Notes under the pieces: generated by a model | Seen by the model: the letters and a program-made list of their open reading frames with translations, nothing else | Database searches by the model: none | Told to the model about the DNA's origin: nothing | Made by a program: the position numbers and the translations under genes | Assembly (NCBI GenBank): GCA_020249145.1 | Contig: JADCGF010000005.1 | Span: 310,001-374,000, forward strand | Origin: Roseomonas sp. | Lineage (GTDB): Bacteria; Pseudomonadota; Alphaproteobacteria; Acetobacterales; Acetobacteraceae | DNA: 64,000 nt | Direction: 5' to 3' | In this document: piece by piece, positions 26,676 through 36,542 of the stretch | Layout: each line of letters starts with the position of its first letter | How positions within the stretch are numbered: position 1 is the first letter of the stretch

Positions 26676-28001
26676 GTGACCCCTTCCGCCCGACTTGCCG
26701 CGGCCATCGAGTTGCTCAGCGCGCTCGAAGCCCAATGCTTCGCCCCCGATGCCCGTCGCCGCCCCGCTGATGCCGTGGCCAGCGATTTTTTCCGCGCCCG
26801 GCGCTTTATTGGCGGGGGGGATCGGCGGAGCGTCAGCGAATGGGTCTGGGGCGTAGTGCGGCAAAGGCTGCGGCTGGACTGGAACCTGGCGCGGCTGCCG
26901 GCTGAGCCAACGCCGCGCTTATTGCTAATGGCCTATCTGGTGCTGGTGGCCCGCTGGACCGAGGCCGATATTGGCCGGGGCTTTTCGGGCGAACGCTATG
27001 GCGCGGCCCCGCCCAATGCGGCGGAAGCCCGCGCCGTCCGCATCATGGCCGGGCGAGAGCTTTTGCACCCGGATATGCCCGAATCCGTGCGCTTCAACCT
27101 GCCGGAATGGCTGCTGCCGGATTTCCAGGCGCGTTTCGGGGCGGATTTGGCCGCCGAAGCTGCCGCCATGGAAGAACCCGCAGCCCTTGATCTGCGCGCC
27201 AATATGCTGCGCGGCACGCGGGCAGAAGCCGCGGCTGCCCTGGCGAATGAGGGCATCGCCACGGAACCCACCCCCTTTTCCCCCTGGGGGCTGCGCGTGC
27301 CATCCCGCCGGCCTGTCACGGGCACGGCCGCCTTCAAGGCAGGCTTGATTGAAGTGCAGGATGAAGGCAGCCAATTGATCGCGCTTTTGGCCGATGCGCG
27401 CCCCGGCATGCGGGTTGCCGATTACTGCGCCGGCGCCGGAGGCAAGACGCTGGCCATGGCCGCCACCATGGAAAATCGGGGTAAGATCACCGCCTGCGAT
27501 ACCTCAGCCCCACGGCTGGAAGGGGCGGCTTTGCGCTTCCGCCGCGCCGGGGTGGATAATGCCGAGAGGCATTTGCTGGAACCTGGGGACCGCTGGGCCA
27601 AGCGCCGCGCCGGCAGTTTTGATCGCGTTTTGGTGGATGCGCCTTGCACCGGCACCGGCACTTGGCGGCGCAACCCGGATGCCCGGCTGCGCACCCGCCC
27701 GCAGGATTTAGCCGAGCTTATTGCAGTGCAAAACGACATTCTGGAAAGGGCAAGAGAATTAGTGCGTCCGGGCGGCAGATTGGTCTACGCTACCTGTTCT
27801 GTATTGCCCGCGGAGAATGAGGAGCGAATGGAAAGCTTCCTGGCGAGTAACCCGGATTTCGCGCCGATGGCGCTTGAAGCGCTGTGGCCCGCGCTGCGGC
27901 CAGGCGTGGAACAGCCCTGCGCGGGCCCGTGGTTGCGGCTTTCTCCGGGTGCGCATGGTACGGATGGATTCTTTTGCGCTGTACTGGAAAGAAAGCCATG
28001 A
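26676..28001 (+). CDS. RsmB-family (NOL1/NOP2/sun) rRNA cytosine-5 methyltransferase
   Basis: The 441-residue protein has an N-terminal NusB-like helical region and a SAM domain: VADYCAGAGGKTLAMA, then VLVDAPCTGTGTWRRNP, then VYATCSVLPAENEE. The two Cys residues in DAPC and ATCS are the catalytic pair of 5-methylcytosine RNA methyltransferases. The likely target is 16S rRNA C967 or a related site. The GTG start is inferred. The stop overlaps the ATG of the next GNAT gene (ATGA). Confidence 0.85.
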   Translation: MTPSARLAAAIELLSALEAQCFAPDARRRPADAVASDFFRARRFIGGGDRRSVSEWVWGVVRQRLRLDWNLARLPAEPTPRLLLMAYLVLVARWTEADIGRGFSGERYGAAPPNAAEARAVRIMAGRELLHPDMPESVRFNLPEWLLPDFQARFGADLAAEAAAMEEPAALDLRANMLRGTRAEAAAALANEGIATEPTPFSPWGLRVPSRRPVTGTAAFKAGLIEVQDEGSQLIALLADARPGMRVADYCAGAGGKTLAMAATMENRGKITACDTSAPRLEGAALRFRRAGVDNAERHLLEPGDRWAKRRAGSFDRVLVDAPCTGTGTWRRNPDARLRTRPQDLAELIAVQNDILERARELVRPGGRLVYATCSVLPAENEERMESFLASNPDFAPMALEALWPALRPGVEQPCAGPWLRLSPGAHGTDGFFCAVLERKP

Positions 28002-28576
28002 TCGCGATCCGCCGCGCCCGTGCCAGTGATGCCGCCGCGATTGGTGCGCTGCATGTCGCGGTATGGCGCAGCACCTATGCCGGCATTCTGCCCGATGCCT
28101 ATCTGGCGGGGCTTTCCGCTACCCGGCTGGCCGCCGCCTATCAGCGCGACATGTTCGACCGGCGCGGCGGCTATGCCGTGTTTGTCGCGGTGGCGTCCGG
28201 CGATGACGCGCCGGAAGGCAGCGCGCCGGATGAGGCGACGATCATCGGCTTTGCCTCTGGCGGACGGTCTCGGCGGGGCGACCTCGCGGATGGGGAGGTC
28301 AATACGCTCTATTTGAATGAGGATTACCGGGACCGCGGCACTGGCCGGCGGCTGATGCGCGCGGCGGCGGCGCATTTGCGGGTGGTGGGGTGCCGTTCGG
28401 CGATGGTTTGGGTGCTGCGCGACAACCCAACCCAATGGTTCTACCGCCATCTGGGCGGGCGGGTGGTCGCGCGCGGGCAGACCCGCGTGGGTGGCCAGCC
28501 GGTGGAGCAGGTGGCGATGCTGTGGGAGCCCATTGATACGCTTCTGGCAGCCACCGCCGCGGCGCCGGAGGCTTGA
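27998..28576 (+). CDS. GNAT-family N-acetyltransferase
   Basis: The 192-residue protein has an acetyl-CoA site NEDYRDRGTGRRLMRAAAAH and the usual N-terminal IRRARASDAAAIGALHVAVW. The C-terminal NPTQWFYRHLGGRVVAR is the family's beta6-alpha4 region. Substrate unknown. The start overlaps the RsmB stop. The stop codon touches the first base of the palindromic repeat array that follows. Confidence 0.85.
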   Translation: MIAIRRARASDAAAIGALHVAVWRSTYAGILPDAYLAGLSATRLAAAYQRDMFDRRGGYAVFVAVASGDDAPEGSAPDEATIIGFASGGRSRRGDLADGEVNTLYLNEDYRDRGTGRRLMRAAAAHLRVVGCRSAMVWVLRDNPTQWFYRHLGGRVVARGQTRVGGQPVEQVAMLWEPIDTLLAATAAAPEA

Positions 28577-28802
28577 GCATTTTCAAGCCAAGTGGACACA
28601 CTTGGCGACTCGGAAAATGCGACCAAGCCTGGAGCATTTTCAAGCCAAGTGTGCCCACTTGGCGGCTCGGAAAATGCGACCAAACCTGGAGCATTTTCAA
28701 GCCAAGTGTGCCCACTTGGCGGCTCGGAAAATGCGACCAAACCTTGAGCATTTTCAAGCCAAGTGGACACACTTGGCGACTCGGAAAATGCGACCAAACA
28801 AA
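28575..28802. repeat. Four 57-bp tandem palindromic (REP/BIME-like) units
   Basis: Units start at 28575, 28632, 28689 and 28746. Each has an outer stem GCATTTTC/GAAAATGC and an inner stem GCCAAGTG/CACTTGGC, so each can fold into a hairpin. The inner loop is GACA in units 1 and 4 and TGCC in units 2 and 3, giving an A-B-B-A order. A diverged relative is at 41425-41468. There are no unique spacers, so it is not a CRISPR. The array fills the gap between the GNAT gene and guaA and may act as a terminator or mRNA-stability element. Confidence 0.85.
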
Positions 28803-28843
28803 ACCTAACTTGCCGGACGGCGCGGCTTGTGGTGCAAGCCCTC

Positions 28844-30424
28844 ATGGCCCCTGAACCGCACGACTCCTCCCCCCGGCACGATCATGTGCTGATCCTCGAT
28901 TTCGGTAGCCAGGTGACGCAGCTGATTGCCCGCCGCGTGCGGGAATCCGGCGTGTATTGCGAAGTTTGGCCCTTTCACCACGCGCCCGAAGAACGCATCC
29001 GCGCCTTTGCGCCGCGCGGCATTATCCTGTCCGGTGGGCCGGCCAGCGTAACGGAAGGCGAAAGCCCCCGCGCACCCGACGTGGTGTTCACGCTAGGCGT
29101 GCCGGTGATGGGCATTTGTTACGGCCAGCAAACACTTGCGGCACAGCTTGGCGGCCTGGTTGAGCCTTCCGACCATCGCGAATTCGGTCGTGCTTTTGTT
29201 GATGTAACGGGCGAATGCGCCATCACGCGCGGCATCTGGGCCAAGGGTGCGCGTGAGCAGGTATGGATGAGCCATGGTGATCGCATCACGGCCCTGCCAC
29301 CTGGCTTTCGGAGCGTCGCGAGCAGCGAGGGCGCGCCCTTCGCCGTGATTGCCGATGATGCGCGGCAGTTTTACGGCACCATGTTTCACCCGGAAGTGGT
29401 GCACACACCCCATGGCGCGGCGCTGCTGAAGAACTTCACCCATGGTGTTTGCGGCTGCGCCGGCGATTGGACCATGGCGGGTTTCCGCCAGGAAGCGGTG
29501 GTGCGCATTCGTGCCCTGGTTGGGCAGGGGCGCGTGGTGTGTGGGCTTTCCGGCGGCGTTGATAGCTCGGTCGCTGCCGTGCTGATCCATGAAGCGATTG
29601 GCGATCAACTGACCTGCATTTACGTGGATCACGGGCTGATGCGCGCGAATGAGAGCGAACAGGTGGTCAGCACCTTCCGCGACCGCTTCAACATCAAGCT
29701 GATCCATCGTGATGCTTCCGATATGTTCTTGGGCCAGCTTTCCGGCGTGACGGACCCGGAGGTGAAGCGCAAGACCATCGGGCGCTTGTTCATTGAAGTG
29801 TTTGAGGAAGAACAGAACAAGCTGGGGGGTGCCGATTTCCTGGCGCAGGGCACGCTTTATCCGGATGTGATTGAAAGTGTCTCAGCGACCGGCGGGCCAT
29901 CTGTCACGATCAAATCGCACCATAATGTCGGCGGCTTGCCCGCGCATATGCGCATGAAGTTGGTGGAGCCCTTGCGCGATTTGTTCAAGGATGAAGTGCG
30001 CGCGCTGGGGCGCGAGCTTGGCATTCCGGAAGAAATTGTCGGCCGCCATCCCTTCCCGGGGCCGGGCCTTGCTATTCGCATCCCTGGTGAGGTGACGCGC
30101 GAAAAGGCCGATCTGCTGCGCCGTGTGGATAGTGTGTTTTTGGAAGAAATCCGCAATGCCGGGCTATATGACGCGATCTGGCAGGCTTTTGCCGTGCTGC
30201 TGCCGGTGCGCACCGTGGGTGTGATGGGTGATGGGCGGAGTTATGATCAGGCTTGTGCGCTGCGTGCCGTGACCAGCACGGATGGGATGACGGCGGATGT
30301 CTATCCCTTCAACATGGATTTCCTGAACCGCGTCGCGGCGCGGATTGTGAATGAGGTGCGCGGGATCAATCGCGTGACCTATGACATCACGAGCAAGCCG
30401 CCGGGGACGATTGAGTGGGAGTGA
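28844..30424 (+). CDS. guaA: GMP synthase (glutamine-hydrolysing)
   Basis: The 526-residue protein has a class I amidotransferase domain ([15 protein letters not shown] nucleophile Cys, MFHPEVVHT) and an ATP-pyrophosphatase domain with PP-loop [12 protein letters not shown]. The C-terminal dimer domain ends [12 protein letters not shown]. It converts XMP to GMP. The last 58 bases are duplicated at 31733-31790, marking an insertion at the 3' end of guaA. The coding region stays complete. The start is chosen by homology; the frame is open into the repeat array. Confidence 0.96.
   Translation: MAPEPHDSSPRHDHVLILDFGSQVTQLIARRVRESGVYCEVWPFHHAPEERIRAFAPRGIILSGGPASVTEGESPRAPDVVFTLGVPVMGICYGQQTLAAQLGGLVEPSDHREFGRAFVDVTGECAITRGIWAKGAREQVWMSHGDRITALPPGFRSVASSEGAPFAVIADDARQFYGTMFHPEVVHTPHGAALLKNFTHGVCGCAGDWTMAGFRQEAVVRIRALVGQGRVVCGLSGGVDSSVAAVLIHEAIGDQLTCIYVDHGLMRANESEQVVSTFRDRFNIKLIHRDASDMFLGQLSGVTDPEVKRKTIGRLFIEVFEEEQNKLGGADFLAQGTLYPDVIESVSATGGPSVTIKSHHNVGGLPAHMRMKLVEPLRDLFKDEVRALGRELGIPEEIVGRHPFPGPGLAIRIPGEVTREKADLLRRVDSVFLEEIRNAGLYDAIWQAFAVLLPVRTVGVMGDGRSYDQACALRAVTSTDGMTADVYPFNMDFLNRVAARIVNEVRGINRVTYDITSKPPGTIEWE
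30367..30424 (+). repeat. Left 58-bp direct repeat (att-like) at the guaA 3' end
   Basis: Identical at 56 of 58 positions to 31733-31790. It contains the last 18 codons and stop of guaA. The 3' end of guaA is a known integration hotspot for genomic islands, and this arrangement is the expected outcome of site-specific integration. Confidence 0.8.
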
Positions 30425-31743
30425 GGGGCGTTCTTTCCACCGGGCAAGACCTTTTGATTGGACTACGGAGCGTAGTCGAGGATGACCGTGATATTGAACA
30501 CGTCATCAGGGCTGCCGCTGGTGGGAATGATACCAGAGATACGCCGGAACACGTGATCTTTCGTACAAACGATTCCGAGCCTGAAATTTTTGCGCGCGCC
30601 CGCATCAAGCGCGGGAGGATCACAGCCCTCGAGTTGGGTGAACCTCTTCGTTCAAGCAGGGCGCAAGACGATCTAATTGAACGTGCTCGTCGTGAATCGT
30701 CACAAGATCATGGTTCAAGGATATTTCGTCGCACGCTCTTTTCCAACCTTCGAATGGACGGGGCATTCAAGTGGAAAGACACCGTGCAATTGCGCCCATG
30801 TTCTCAAGAGGTCGTGATTGATGAGCCGCAAACATGGATGCTCGAACCCCTTATGACACCCCCGAGCATGCAGCGAGACGGGCCACCTTTTCCCTTGGTA
30901 TTAGAGGTTCGGGTGCCGTGCAGCCCCAACCCTATCATAACAGTTAATCGTTCCCTTCGACTGTTACAGTGGTGGCAAGACGTGCTGACGGTTTTTGTCC
31001 CAGGTGTCCTTGGGACGCTGGAACCTACACCAGAACGCATATGGACATTTCGGCTTGAAGACGGGATACCGCGAAACCGATTGATAGAAGCGGGGTTCCA
31101 AACAGGTCAGGACGCGCAGAGCGATGACTTCGGTCATGCTGCTATCGTGACTCTGTCGCCAGCCAAAGGTTTTTATGACCGCCTGTGTACAAGTGACCAA
31201 GCCTTACAAATTCCCGATTCATTGCCGGATGATCTCGCCTTATTGGACACCCTAGACTCTGTTGAACGCCAAGCCTTCGCCCGTGCTGCTTATTGGTTCG
31301 GCGCAGGTTTGCGGGCGCGCCTTCGTAGGGAAGAGCCTGTGGCGATAACGTCCTTCTCTGCAGCTATCGAAAGCTTACTACCTTGCATCAAAAGGCATCG
31401 TTGCTCCGCCTGCAATCAGGAAGTGGGAAACGGCCCGACTTTCTTTTTTCGACAACATCTCAGGCGATATGCTCCATTGGATGATAACCTTGGGAAGTTA
31501 CAAGCTGGCTTATACAAAGTAAGAAGCGCACTTGTTCATGGTTCACACGTTCAAGATGTAGATATCGACGTGCTTGGTAGTTTTGCCAAGAAATGGGAGA
31601 TGCCTCTATTTGAGTGGAATGCACGCAAAAGTCTGCTTAACTGGCTCCGCGCCTCAGATCGAAGCACTTGGCAATCACAGCGGCCTCTCTGCGAGCCATG
31701 CGGTCAGCTTAACGGAGCTATTCAGGGGAAAGCAATCGCGTAA
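30415..31743 (+). CDS. HEPN-like protein carried on a guaA-integrated mini-element
   Basis: The 442-residue protein has no named match I can give. The C-terminal region (about 285-410) reads [16 protein letters not shown], then [12 protein letters not shown], a Cys pair CSAC (330, 333), and [14 protein letters not shown]. The last holds the HEPN RNase-type R-x4-H motif (Arg370, His375). This layout resembles Apea-like HEPN domains with a zinc insert. A second Cys pair (CEPC) is near the end. The N-terminal 270 residues are unassigned. GC content is lower than in the flanks. The frame opens with GTG inside the left direct repeat and closes inside the right one. The true start is uncertain because no ATG occurs for 110 codons. 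An RNA-targeting or phage-defence role is inference. Confidence 0.65.
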   Translation: MGVRGVLSTGQDLLIGLRSVVEDDRDIEHVIRAAAGGNDTRDTPEHVIFRTNDSEPEIFARARIKRGRITALELGEPLRSSRAQDDLIERARRESSQDHGSRIFRRTLFSNLRMDGAFKWKDTVQLRPCSQEVVIDEPQTWMLEPLMTPPSMQRDGPPFPLVLEVRVPCSPNPIITVNRSLRLLQWWQDVLTVFVPGVLGTLEPTPERIWTFRLEDGIPRNRLIEAGFQTGQDAQSDDFGHAAIVTLSPAKGFYDRLCTSDQALQIPDSLPDDLALLDTLDSVERQAFARAAYWFGAGLRARLRREEPVAITSFSAAIESLLPCIKRHRCSACNQEVGNGPTFFFRQHLRRYAPLDDNLGKLQAGLYKVRSALVHGSHVQDVDIDVLGSFAKKWEMPLFEWNARKSLLNWLRASDRSTWQSQRPLCEPCGQLNGAIQGKAIA

Positions 31744-31790
31744 CCTATGACATCACGAGCAAGCCGCCGGGGACGATTGAGTGGGAATGA
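30425..31790. mobile_element. 1.37-kb element between 58-bp direct repeats at guaA, no integrase
   Basis: The insertion consists of one HEPN-like gene plus one repeat copy. The right repeat still encodes the end of GuaA ([21 protein letters not shown]), as expected when an element integrates in the guaA tail and displaces the original end. No integrase or transposase reading frame is present. It would have to move in trans or be a deletion remnant of a larger island. Confidence 0.7.
31733..31790 (+). repeat. Right 58-bp direct repeat (displaced guaA 3' end)
   Basis: It matches 30367-30424 with two substitutions, both G to A. It carries the displaced last codons of guaA in frame to a TGA, and it contains the stop codon of the HEPN-like gene. 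Confidence 0.8.
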
Positions 31791-32228
31791 CAGGATAGAA
31801 GGAATTCATTGACAAGAACAGAAACATGACAAGCCAAGGGCCTATCAGTCATTCTGTGCGCGAGGCCCGTGTTGTTCAGCAAACCACGAACCTATCGCCC
31901 TATCCATGGGTCGTCCCATTCCATCCATATGAACCCAGGCAAAAAATTACTGATAGGCCCCAGGACGCCGTGAAAGCACCCGGTTTCGGCAGAGAGGTTG
32001 TCGCGCCCGCCAAAGAAAGACTGGCAAGGGTTCGCCCGACTTAGACCATGTTGCGTTCACATGGGTTCACGCAACCCGCTCTACATCATTGTTTTTCGAG
32101 CATCTTCATGCGTTCAGATGATTTCATCTGAACGCGATCTGCTCCAGTCCAACACCCAAGCGCCGCCCCCAGCACCAGTGCAGACGGGCGCCTGATCCCG
32201 CCTTCGACGCCGCTTCTTTCCCGCATGC
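31791..32228. other. Gene-free stretch rich in inverted repeats
   Basis: No convincing gene in about 440 bases. A perfect 12-base inverted repeat (GGGCCTATCAGT at 31838-31849, ACTGATAGGCCC at 31949-31960) bounds a 123-base segment. A smaller one, GTTGCGT/ACGCAAC, lies near 32050. A long hairpin sits at 32097-32146. A 72-codon plus-strand frame at 31826 overlaps the inverted repeat and looks random. Confidence 0.5.
32097..32146. repeat. Perfect hairpin, probable interspersed palindrome or terminator
   Basis: GCGTTCAGATG (32110-32120), loop ATTT, CATCTGAACGC (32125-32135) form an 11-bp perfect stem. Flanking GAGCA and TGCTC extend it with bulges. It lies downstream of both the guaA element and the convergent solute-binding-protein gene and could act as a bidirectional terminator. 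Confidence 0.6.
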
Positions 32229-33203
32229 CTAGTCCATCGTAATTCCGGCGGCGCGGATCACGGCACCCAGTTCTTCCACCTCTCGCCGCGCCAGCGCATC
32301 CAATTCGGCCAGGCTCATGGCTTTCGTTGTGGCCCCGCCCGCCTGCGCCCTTTCGCGCACGGAAGCCTGTTCGGCGGCGGCATTGATCACCGCATTCAGC
32401 CTTTCCTGAATGGGCCGCGGCGTGGCGGCCGGCACCGCAAAACCGAACCAGGCATCAAGGGTAAAACCAGGCAACCCGGCCTCTGCCGTGGTCGGCACAT
32501 CGGGCAGGCCCGTGGACCGCGCCGCACTCGCGATTGCAAGAGCCTTCACGCGCCCGCCCTGCACCAGGGCAATGGCGGATGATGGCGTGGTGATGAACAT
32601 CTCAACGCGCCCGCCAGCGACATCCTGCAGCGCAGGCGCGGCGCCGCGATAGGGCACATGCACCATCTCGGCCCCGATGGCGCGGGTGAAAAGCACGGCG
32701 CCCACATGCTGGATGGAACCATTGCCGGAAGACGCGTAATTCAGCTTGCCAGGATTGGCCCGCACATGGGCGATGAATTCCTGAAGATTATTCGCGGGCA
32801 CGGTGGGCGCAACAATGACCGCATGCGGCGCCATGGTGGCCATGCCGACCAGCGCCAAATCCTTGATAGGGTCCCAGGTAAGGTTCTTCATCATCGCCGG
32901 ATTGCCGGCGTGAAAGCCATTATATTGCAGCAGAATCGTATGCCCATCGGGCGCTGACCGCGCCACGGCATTGATCGCAAGATTGCCATTGGCCCCGGGG
33001 CGGTTTTCCACCACCACCGGTTGGCCGAGACCTTGGCTCATGGCCTCCTGAAACAGCCTTGCGGCGAAATCCGTCCCCCCGCCCGGCGGGTTCGGCACCA
33101 CCACCGTGATGGGCCGGTTCGGGAAGGCCGGCTGCGCTTTCAGGCTGGCCGGTGCGGCGAGCATGGCACCCGAGGCAAGAATGCTGCGACGCGAAAGACG
33201 CAT
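32229..33203 (-). CDS. Tripartite tricarboxylate transporter substrate-binding protein (Bug family)
   Basis: The 324-residue protein has a Tat-like signal ([20 protein letters not shown]) and the Bug signature: [40 protein letters not shown] and [19 protein letters not shown]. These are periplasmic binders for carboxylates. No TctA/TctB membrane genes are nearby, so it is an orphan binder, as is common in this family. The ligand is unknown. Confidence 0.88.
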   Translation of the reverse strand: MRLSRRSILASGAMLAAPASLKAQPAFPNRPITVVVPNPPGGGTDFAARLFQEAMSQGLGQPVVVENRPGANGNLAINAVARSAPDGHTILLQYNGFHAGNPAMMKNLTWDPIKDLALVGMATMAPHAVIVAPTVPANNLQEFIAHVRANPGKLNYASSGNGSIQHVGAVLFTRAIGAEMVHVPYRGAAPALQDVAGGRVEMFITTPSSAIALVQGGRVKALAIASAARSTGLPDVPTTAEAGLPGFTLDAWFGFAVPAATPRPIQERLNAVINAAAEQASVRERAQAGGATTKAMSLAELDALARREVEELGAVIRAAGITMD

Positions 33204-33332
33204 GGGGTTTCTCCCGGAAAATTGATGCTTGGCGCCTTTCTAGCACCCCTGCCCCACCCGTCCATCTGGCACAGTGCGCCAAGCCCGATTAGGGTGACAT
33301 TTCCAAGCAACAAACCGCCGGAGGAAGCCCGC

Positions 33333-34769
33333 ATGACCTACCCCAATGTCCAATTGCACGTGAATGGCGAATGGCGCGCTGCGCGCAGCGGCAAGACCAT
33401 CAATGTGCTGAACCCGGCCAATGAGGAAGTGATCGGCACCGTCGCGCATGCCGAAAAGGCCGATCTGGATGAGGCTTTGGCCGCCGCCGAGAAAGGCTTT
33501 GCGGTGTGGAAGAAGGTTTCGGCCTATGAACGCGCAAAACTGATGCGCAAGGCCGCTGATCTGGTGCGCGCACGCGCTGATGACATTGCGCGGCTGATGA
33601 CGCTGGAACAAGGCAAGCCGCTTGGCGAATCCAAGATGGAAATCATGGCGGCGGCTGACATCATTGATTGGTTCGCGGAAGAAGCCCGCCGTGCCTATGG
33701 CCGCGTGGTGCCCGCGCGCGCCGAGGGAATTTATCAGCTTGTGGTGAAGGAACCGGTCGGCCCCGTTGCTGCCTTCACGCCATGGAATTTCCCGATCAAC
33801 CAGGTGGTGCGGAAACTGTCTGCCGCCGTTGCCACGGGCTGTTCCATCATTGTGAAGGCGCCGGAAGAAACGCCCGCTTCGCCCGCCGAACTCATTCGCG
33901 CCTTCATTGATGCCGGGCTGCCGGCGGGTGTGGCCAATCTGGTCTATGGCGTGCCGGCGGAAATTTCATCCTATCTGATCGCGCATCCGATCATCCGCAA
34001 AGTGACCTTCACGGGCTCCACCCCCGTCGGCAAGCAATTGGCAGCACTTGCCGGCCAGCACATGAAGCGCGTGACCATGGAATTGGGCGGCCATGCGCCG
34101 GCGATTATCTTCAACGACGCCGATCTTGATTTGGCGGCAAAGACTCTTGCCTTCGCCAAATTCCGCAATGCCGGGCAGGTTTGTGTGAGCCCGACGCGCT
34201 TTCTGGTGCAGGAAGAATTGTATGATGGCTTCGTCGAAAAATTCGTGGCGCATGCCAAAACGCTGAAGGTGGGCGATGGCATGGCGGCGGATACCAATAT
34301 GGGGCCATTGGCGCATGATCGCCGCGTGCCTTGGGTGGAAATGATGGTGCAGGATGCGCAAGCCAAGGGCGGCAAGGTGCATACCGGGGGCAAGCGCATC
34401 GGCAATAAGGGCTATTTCTATGAGCCCACCGTCATGACCGATGTGCCGAAAGATGCGCGCGCCATGAATGAAGAACCCTTCGGCCCCATGGCGATGATTT
34501 CCCGCTTCAAGGATTTGGATGAGGTGGTGGAAGAAGCCAATCGCCTGCCCTATGGCCTGGCTTCCTACGCCTTCACCCGTTCCGCGAAAACCGCGAATGC
34601 GGTCGCGGCGCGCGTGGAGAGCGGCATGATGACCATCAATCATCTGGGCCTTGCCTTGCCGGAAGTGCCCTTCGGCGGCATCAAGGATTCCGGTTATGGC
34701 TCCGAAGGTGGGCTTGAGGCGATTGAGGCCTATCTCAACACCAAATTCGTCTCCCAGGCGGGGCTTTGA
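33333..34769 (+). CDS. NAD(P)-dependent aldehyde dehydrogenase, succinate-semialdehyde-type
   Basis: The 478-residue protein has [27 protein letters not shown], the catalytic Glu in [14 protein letters not shown] and the catalytic Cys in [15 protein letters not shown]. This matches the GabD/AldA-like group of the superfamily. A strong site GGAGGAAG precedes the ATG. A hairpin follows the stop. It is divergent from the Bug protein gene. The specific aldehyde is inferred only from similarity. Confidence 0.88.
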   Translation: MTYPNVQLHVNGEWRAARSGKTINVLNPANEEVIGTVAHAEKADLDEALAAAEKGFAVWKKVSAYERAKLMRKAADLVRARADDIARLMTLEQGKPLGESKMEIMAAADIIDWFAEEARRAYGRVVPARAEGIYQLVVKEPVGPVAAFTPWNFPINQVVRKLSAAVATGCSIIVKAPEETPASPAELIRAFIDAGLPAGVANLVYGVPAEISSYLIAHPIIRKVTFTGSTPVGKQLAALAGQHMKRVTMELGGHAPAIIFNDADLDLAAKTLAFAKFRNAGQVCVSPTRFLVQEELYDGFVEKFVAHAKTLKVGDGMAADTNMGPLAHDRRVPWVEMMVQDAQAKGGKVHTGGKRIGNKGYFYEPTVMTDVPKDARAMNEEPFGPMAMISRFKDLDEVVEEANRLPYGLASYAFTRSAKTANAVAARVESGMMTINHLGLALPEVPFGGIKDSGYGSEGGLEAIEAYLNTKFVSQAGL

Positions 34770-34774
34770 AATCC

Positions 34775-34805
34775 AGGGCCGGTCGGATTTTAACCGACCG
34801 GCCCT
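34775..34805 (+). terminator. Hairpin after the aldehyde dehydrogenase gene
   Basis: AGGGCCGGTCGG and CCGACCGGCCCT form a perfect 12-bp stem around ATTTTAA, six bases after the stop codon. No T-run follows, so termination efficiency is uncertain. Confidence 0.65.
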
Positions 34806-34824
34806 GCAAAATGCGTGAGGCGCC

Positions 34825-36039
34825 GTGGCGCTGACCGAAACCCATTGGCGAAGCCTGTTCCAGGAGCGTGACTTCCGTCGGCTCTGGATGGTTGGGTTTT
34901 CGATTTTCGTGGTGCGCTGGCTGGAAATGCTGGCGGTTGGCGTTTTCGCCTATAACGCGACCGGGTCGGCATTTGTTGTTGCGATGCTGACCATGCTGCG
35001 GCTTTTGCCCATGGGGTTGTTTGGCGCCTTTCTGGGCGCGGCAGCGGAGCGGATGGATTTGCGCCGTGTGCAAATCCTGATCCTGGCGATGCAAATTCTG
35101 GCATCGTCGGTGGTTGCGCTGCTCGCCTTGCTTGGCGTGATCGCGGTTTGGCATTTGGCAGTGGCGGCCTTCATCAATGGTGTTGGCTGGGCCGCCGATA
35201 ATCCCGTGCGTCGCGCCATGATCGGCACCGTGGTGGGGCCTTCCCGCATGGCGGCGGCCATGTCCATTGATGTTGGCACAAGCAATGCCAGCCGCATGCT
35301 GGGGCCAACACTGGGTGGCGTGCTGCTGGCGCTGCTTGGGCTTGATGGCACCTTCGTGCTGGCGACATTGCTGTATTTGCCAGCGCTGATCGCCGCGATC
35401 CTGCTGCCGCCAACACCACGCGCCAATGCAAGCCGCCCTGAACCCGTATTGACCCGCATTGCGGAAGGGCTCGCCGCCGTGCGCGCCGATCCGCGGCTGA
35501 GCGGCACGCTGATGATCACGCTGATCTTCAACCTTTTCGGCTGGCCCTTCACCAGCATGATCCCAGTGATTGGCAAGGATCAATTGGCCTTGGGGCCGGA
35601 AGGTGTTGGCATTCTGGCCAGCATGGATGGTGTGGGCGCGCTGGTGGGGGCGGTGTTGATCACGCTTTTCATCGGCCCCGCGCTTTATCGGCGCTGCTAT
35701 GTCGGTGGTCTTTCCATGTATCTTTGCATGGTGATCGCCTTCGCCATGATCCCCAATCCGTGGCTGGCGGGGCTTGCGCTGATTCTGGTGGGCATTGGCG
35801 GGTCTGGCTTTGGCATCATGCAGCCCACGCTGATCTATCTGGCAACGCCGGTTGCCTTGCGGAGCCGCGTGCTGGGCCTGCTTTCCGTTTGCATCGGCAT
35901 GGGGCCGATTGGCTTTATTGGCCTTGGCATCGCCGCCGAATTCCTGGGCGCCCCCATCGCCACCGCGCTGATGGCCGGCTGCGGCCTGCTGGCGCTGGCG
36001 GTGACGCATCGCTATTGGAAACACATCTCCGGCGGATAA
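34825..36039 (+). CDS. MFS transporter (EntS-like MFS_3 group)
   Basis: The 404-residue protein has about twelve hydrophobic helices. The N-terminal FRRLWMVGFSIFVVRWLEML and GAFLGAAAERMDLRRVQILI (loop 2-3 motif) fit the MFS_3 group that includes the enterobactin exporter EntS. The start is GTG. The substrate is unknown. It is followed 12 bases on by a CinA gene. Confidence 0.85.
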   Translation: MALTETHWRSLFQERDFRRLWMVGFSIFVVRWLEMLAVGVFAYNATGSAFVVAMLTMLRLLPMGLFGAFLGAAAERMDLRRVQILILAMQILASSVVALLALLGVIAVWHLAVAAFINGVGWAADNPVRRAMIGTVVGPSRMAAAMSIDVGTSNASRMLGPTLGGVLLALLGLDGTFVLATLLYLPALIAAILLPPTPRANASRPEPVLTRIAEGLAAVRADPRLSGTLMITLIFNLFGWPFTSMIPVIGKDQLALGPEGVGILASMDGVGALVGAVLITLFIGPALYRRCYVGGLSMYLCMVIAFAMIPNPWLAGLALILVGIGGSGFGIMQPTLIYLATPVALRSRVLGLLSVCIGMGPIGFIGLGIAAEFLGAPIATALMAGCGLLALAVTHRYWKHISGG

Positions 36040-36051
36040 AGGATTTTCAGC

Positions 36052-36534
36052 ATGGAAGCCTTGCATGTTTCAGCGGCGGCCCTTGCGGCGTGTTTGAAGG
36101 CGAAGCGCCAACGCATCGCGGTGGCGGAATCTTCAACCGGCGGGCTGATCGCGGCTGCCCTGCTCGCGGAGCCTGGTGCATCCGCTTATTTTCTCGGCGG
36201 CGGGGTGATCTATACGGCGCAAGCGCGGGAAGCGCTGCTTGGCATCACGCCAGCCGATATGGCGAGCATGCGATCCGCGAGTGAACCCTATGCGCTTTTG
36301 CTGGCAAAGCGCGTGCGCGAAAAGCTCGGCGCCGATTGGGGGCTTGCGGAAACCGGCGCGGCAGGCCCCACCGGCAATCGTTACGGCGATGCCGCCGGGC
36401 ATAGCTGCATCGCCATTGTGGGGCCGGGCGTTGAACGCGTGATTACGCTGGAAACCGGCAGCGCGGATCGCCGCGCCAATATGCGCCGCTTTGCGCAAGG
36501 CGCCTTTGGGCTGGCGATCAAGACTGTCGCTTAA
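36052..36534 (+). CDS. CinA-family nicotinamide-nucleotide amidohydrolase
   Basis: The 160-residue protein consists of the CinA C-terminal domain: AVAESSTGGLIAAALLAEPG, FLGGGVIYTAQAREALLGI and LAETGAAGPTGNRYGDAAGH. The stand-alone form (PncC) deamidates NMN. It lacks the conserved CGAAGxPTGN spacing of some members, but the key Ser/Thr motif is intact. Confidence 0.87.
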   Translation: MEALHVSAAALAACLKAKRQRIAVAESSTGGLIAAALLAEPGASAYFLGGGVIYTAQAREALLGITPADMASMRSASEPYALLLAKRVREKLGADWGLAETGAAGPTGNRYGDAAGHSCIAIVGPGVERVITLETGSADRRANMRRFAQGAFGLAIKTVA

Positions 36535-36542
36535 CGCAGAAA

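Noticed and set aside
28575..28802. CRISPR array
   Set aside because: The units are contiguous 57-bp palindromes with no variable spacers, and there are no cas genes.
28299..28854. Repetitive small frames over the 57-bp array
   Set aside because: The period is a multiple of three, so every strand shows repeated peptides. The hairpin structure, not coding, explains the array.
31826..32044. 72-codon plus-strand frame right of the guaA element
   Set aside because: It lies across an inverted repeat, lacks a recognised ribosome site and has no family resemblance.
34735..36066. 443-codon minus-strand frame antisense to the MFS gene
   Set aside because: It is Gln/His/Arg-rich without motifs and lies opposite a well-supported transporter.
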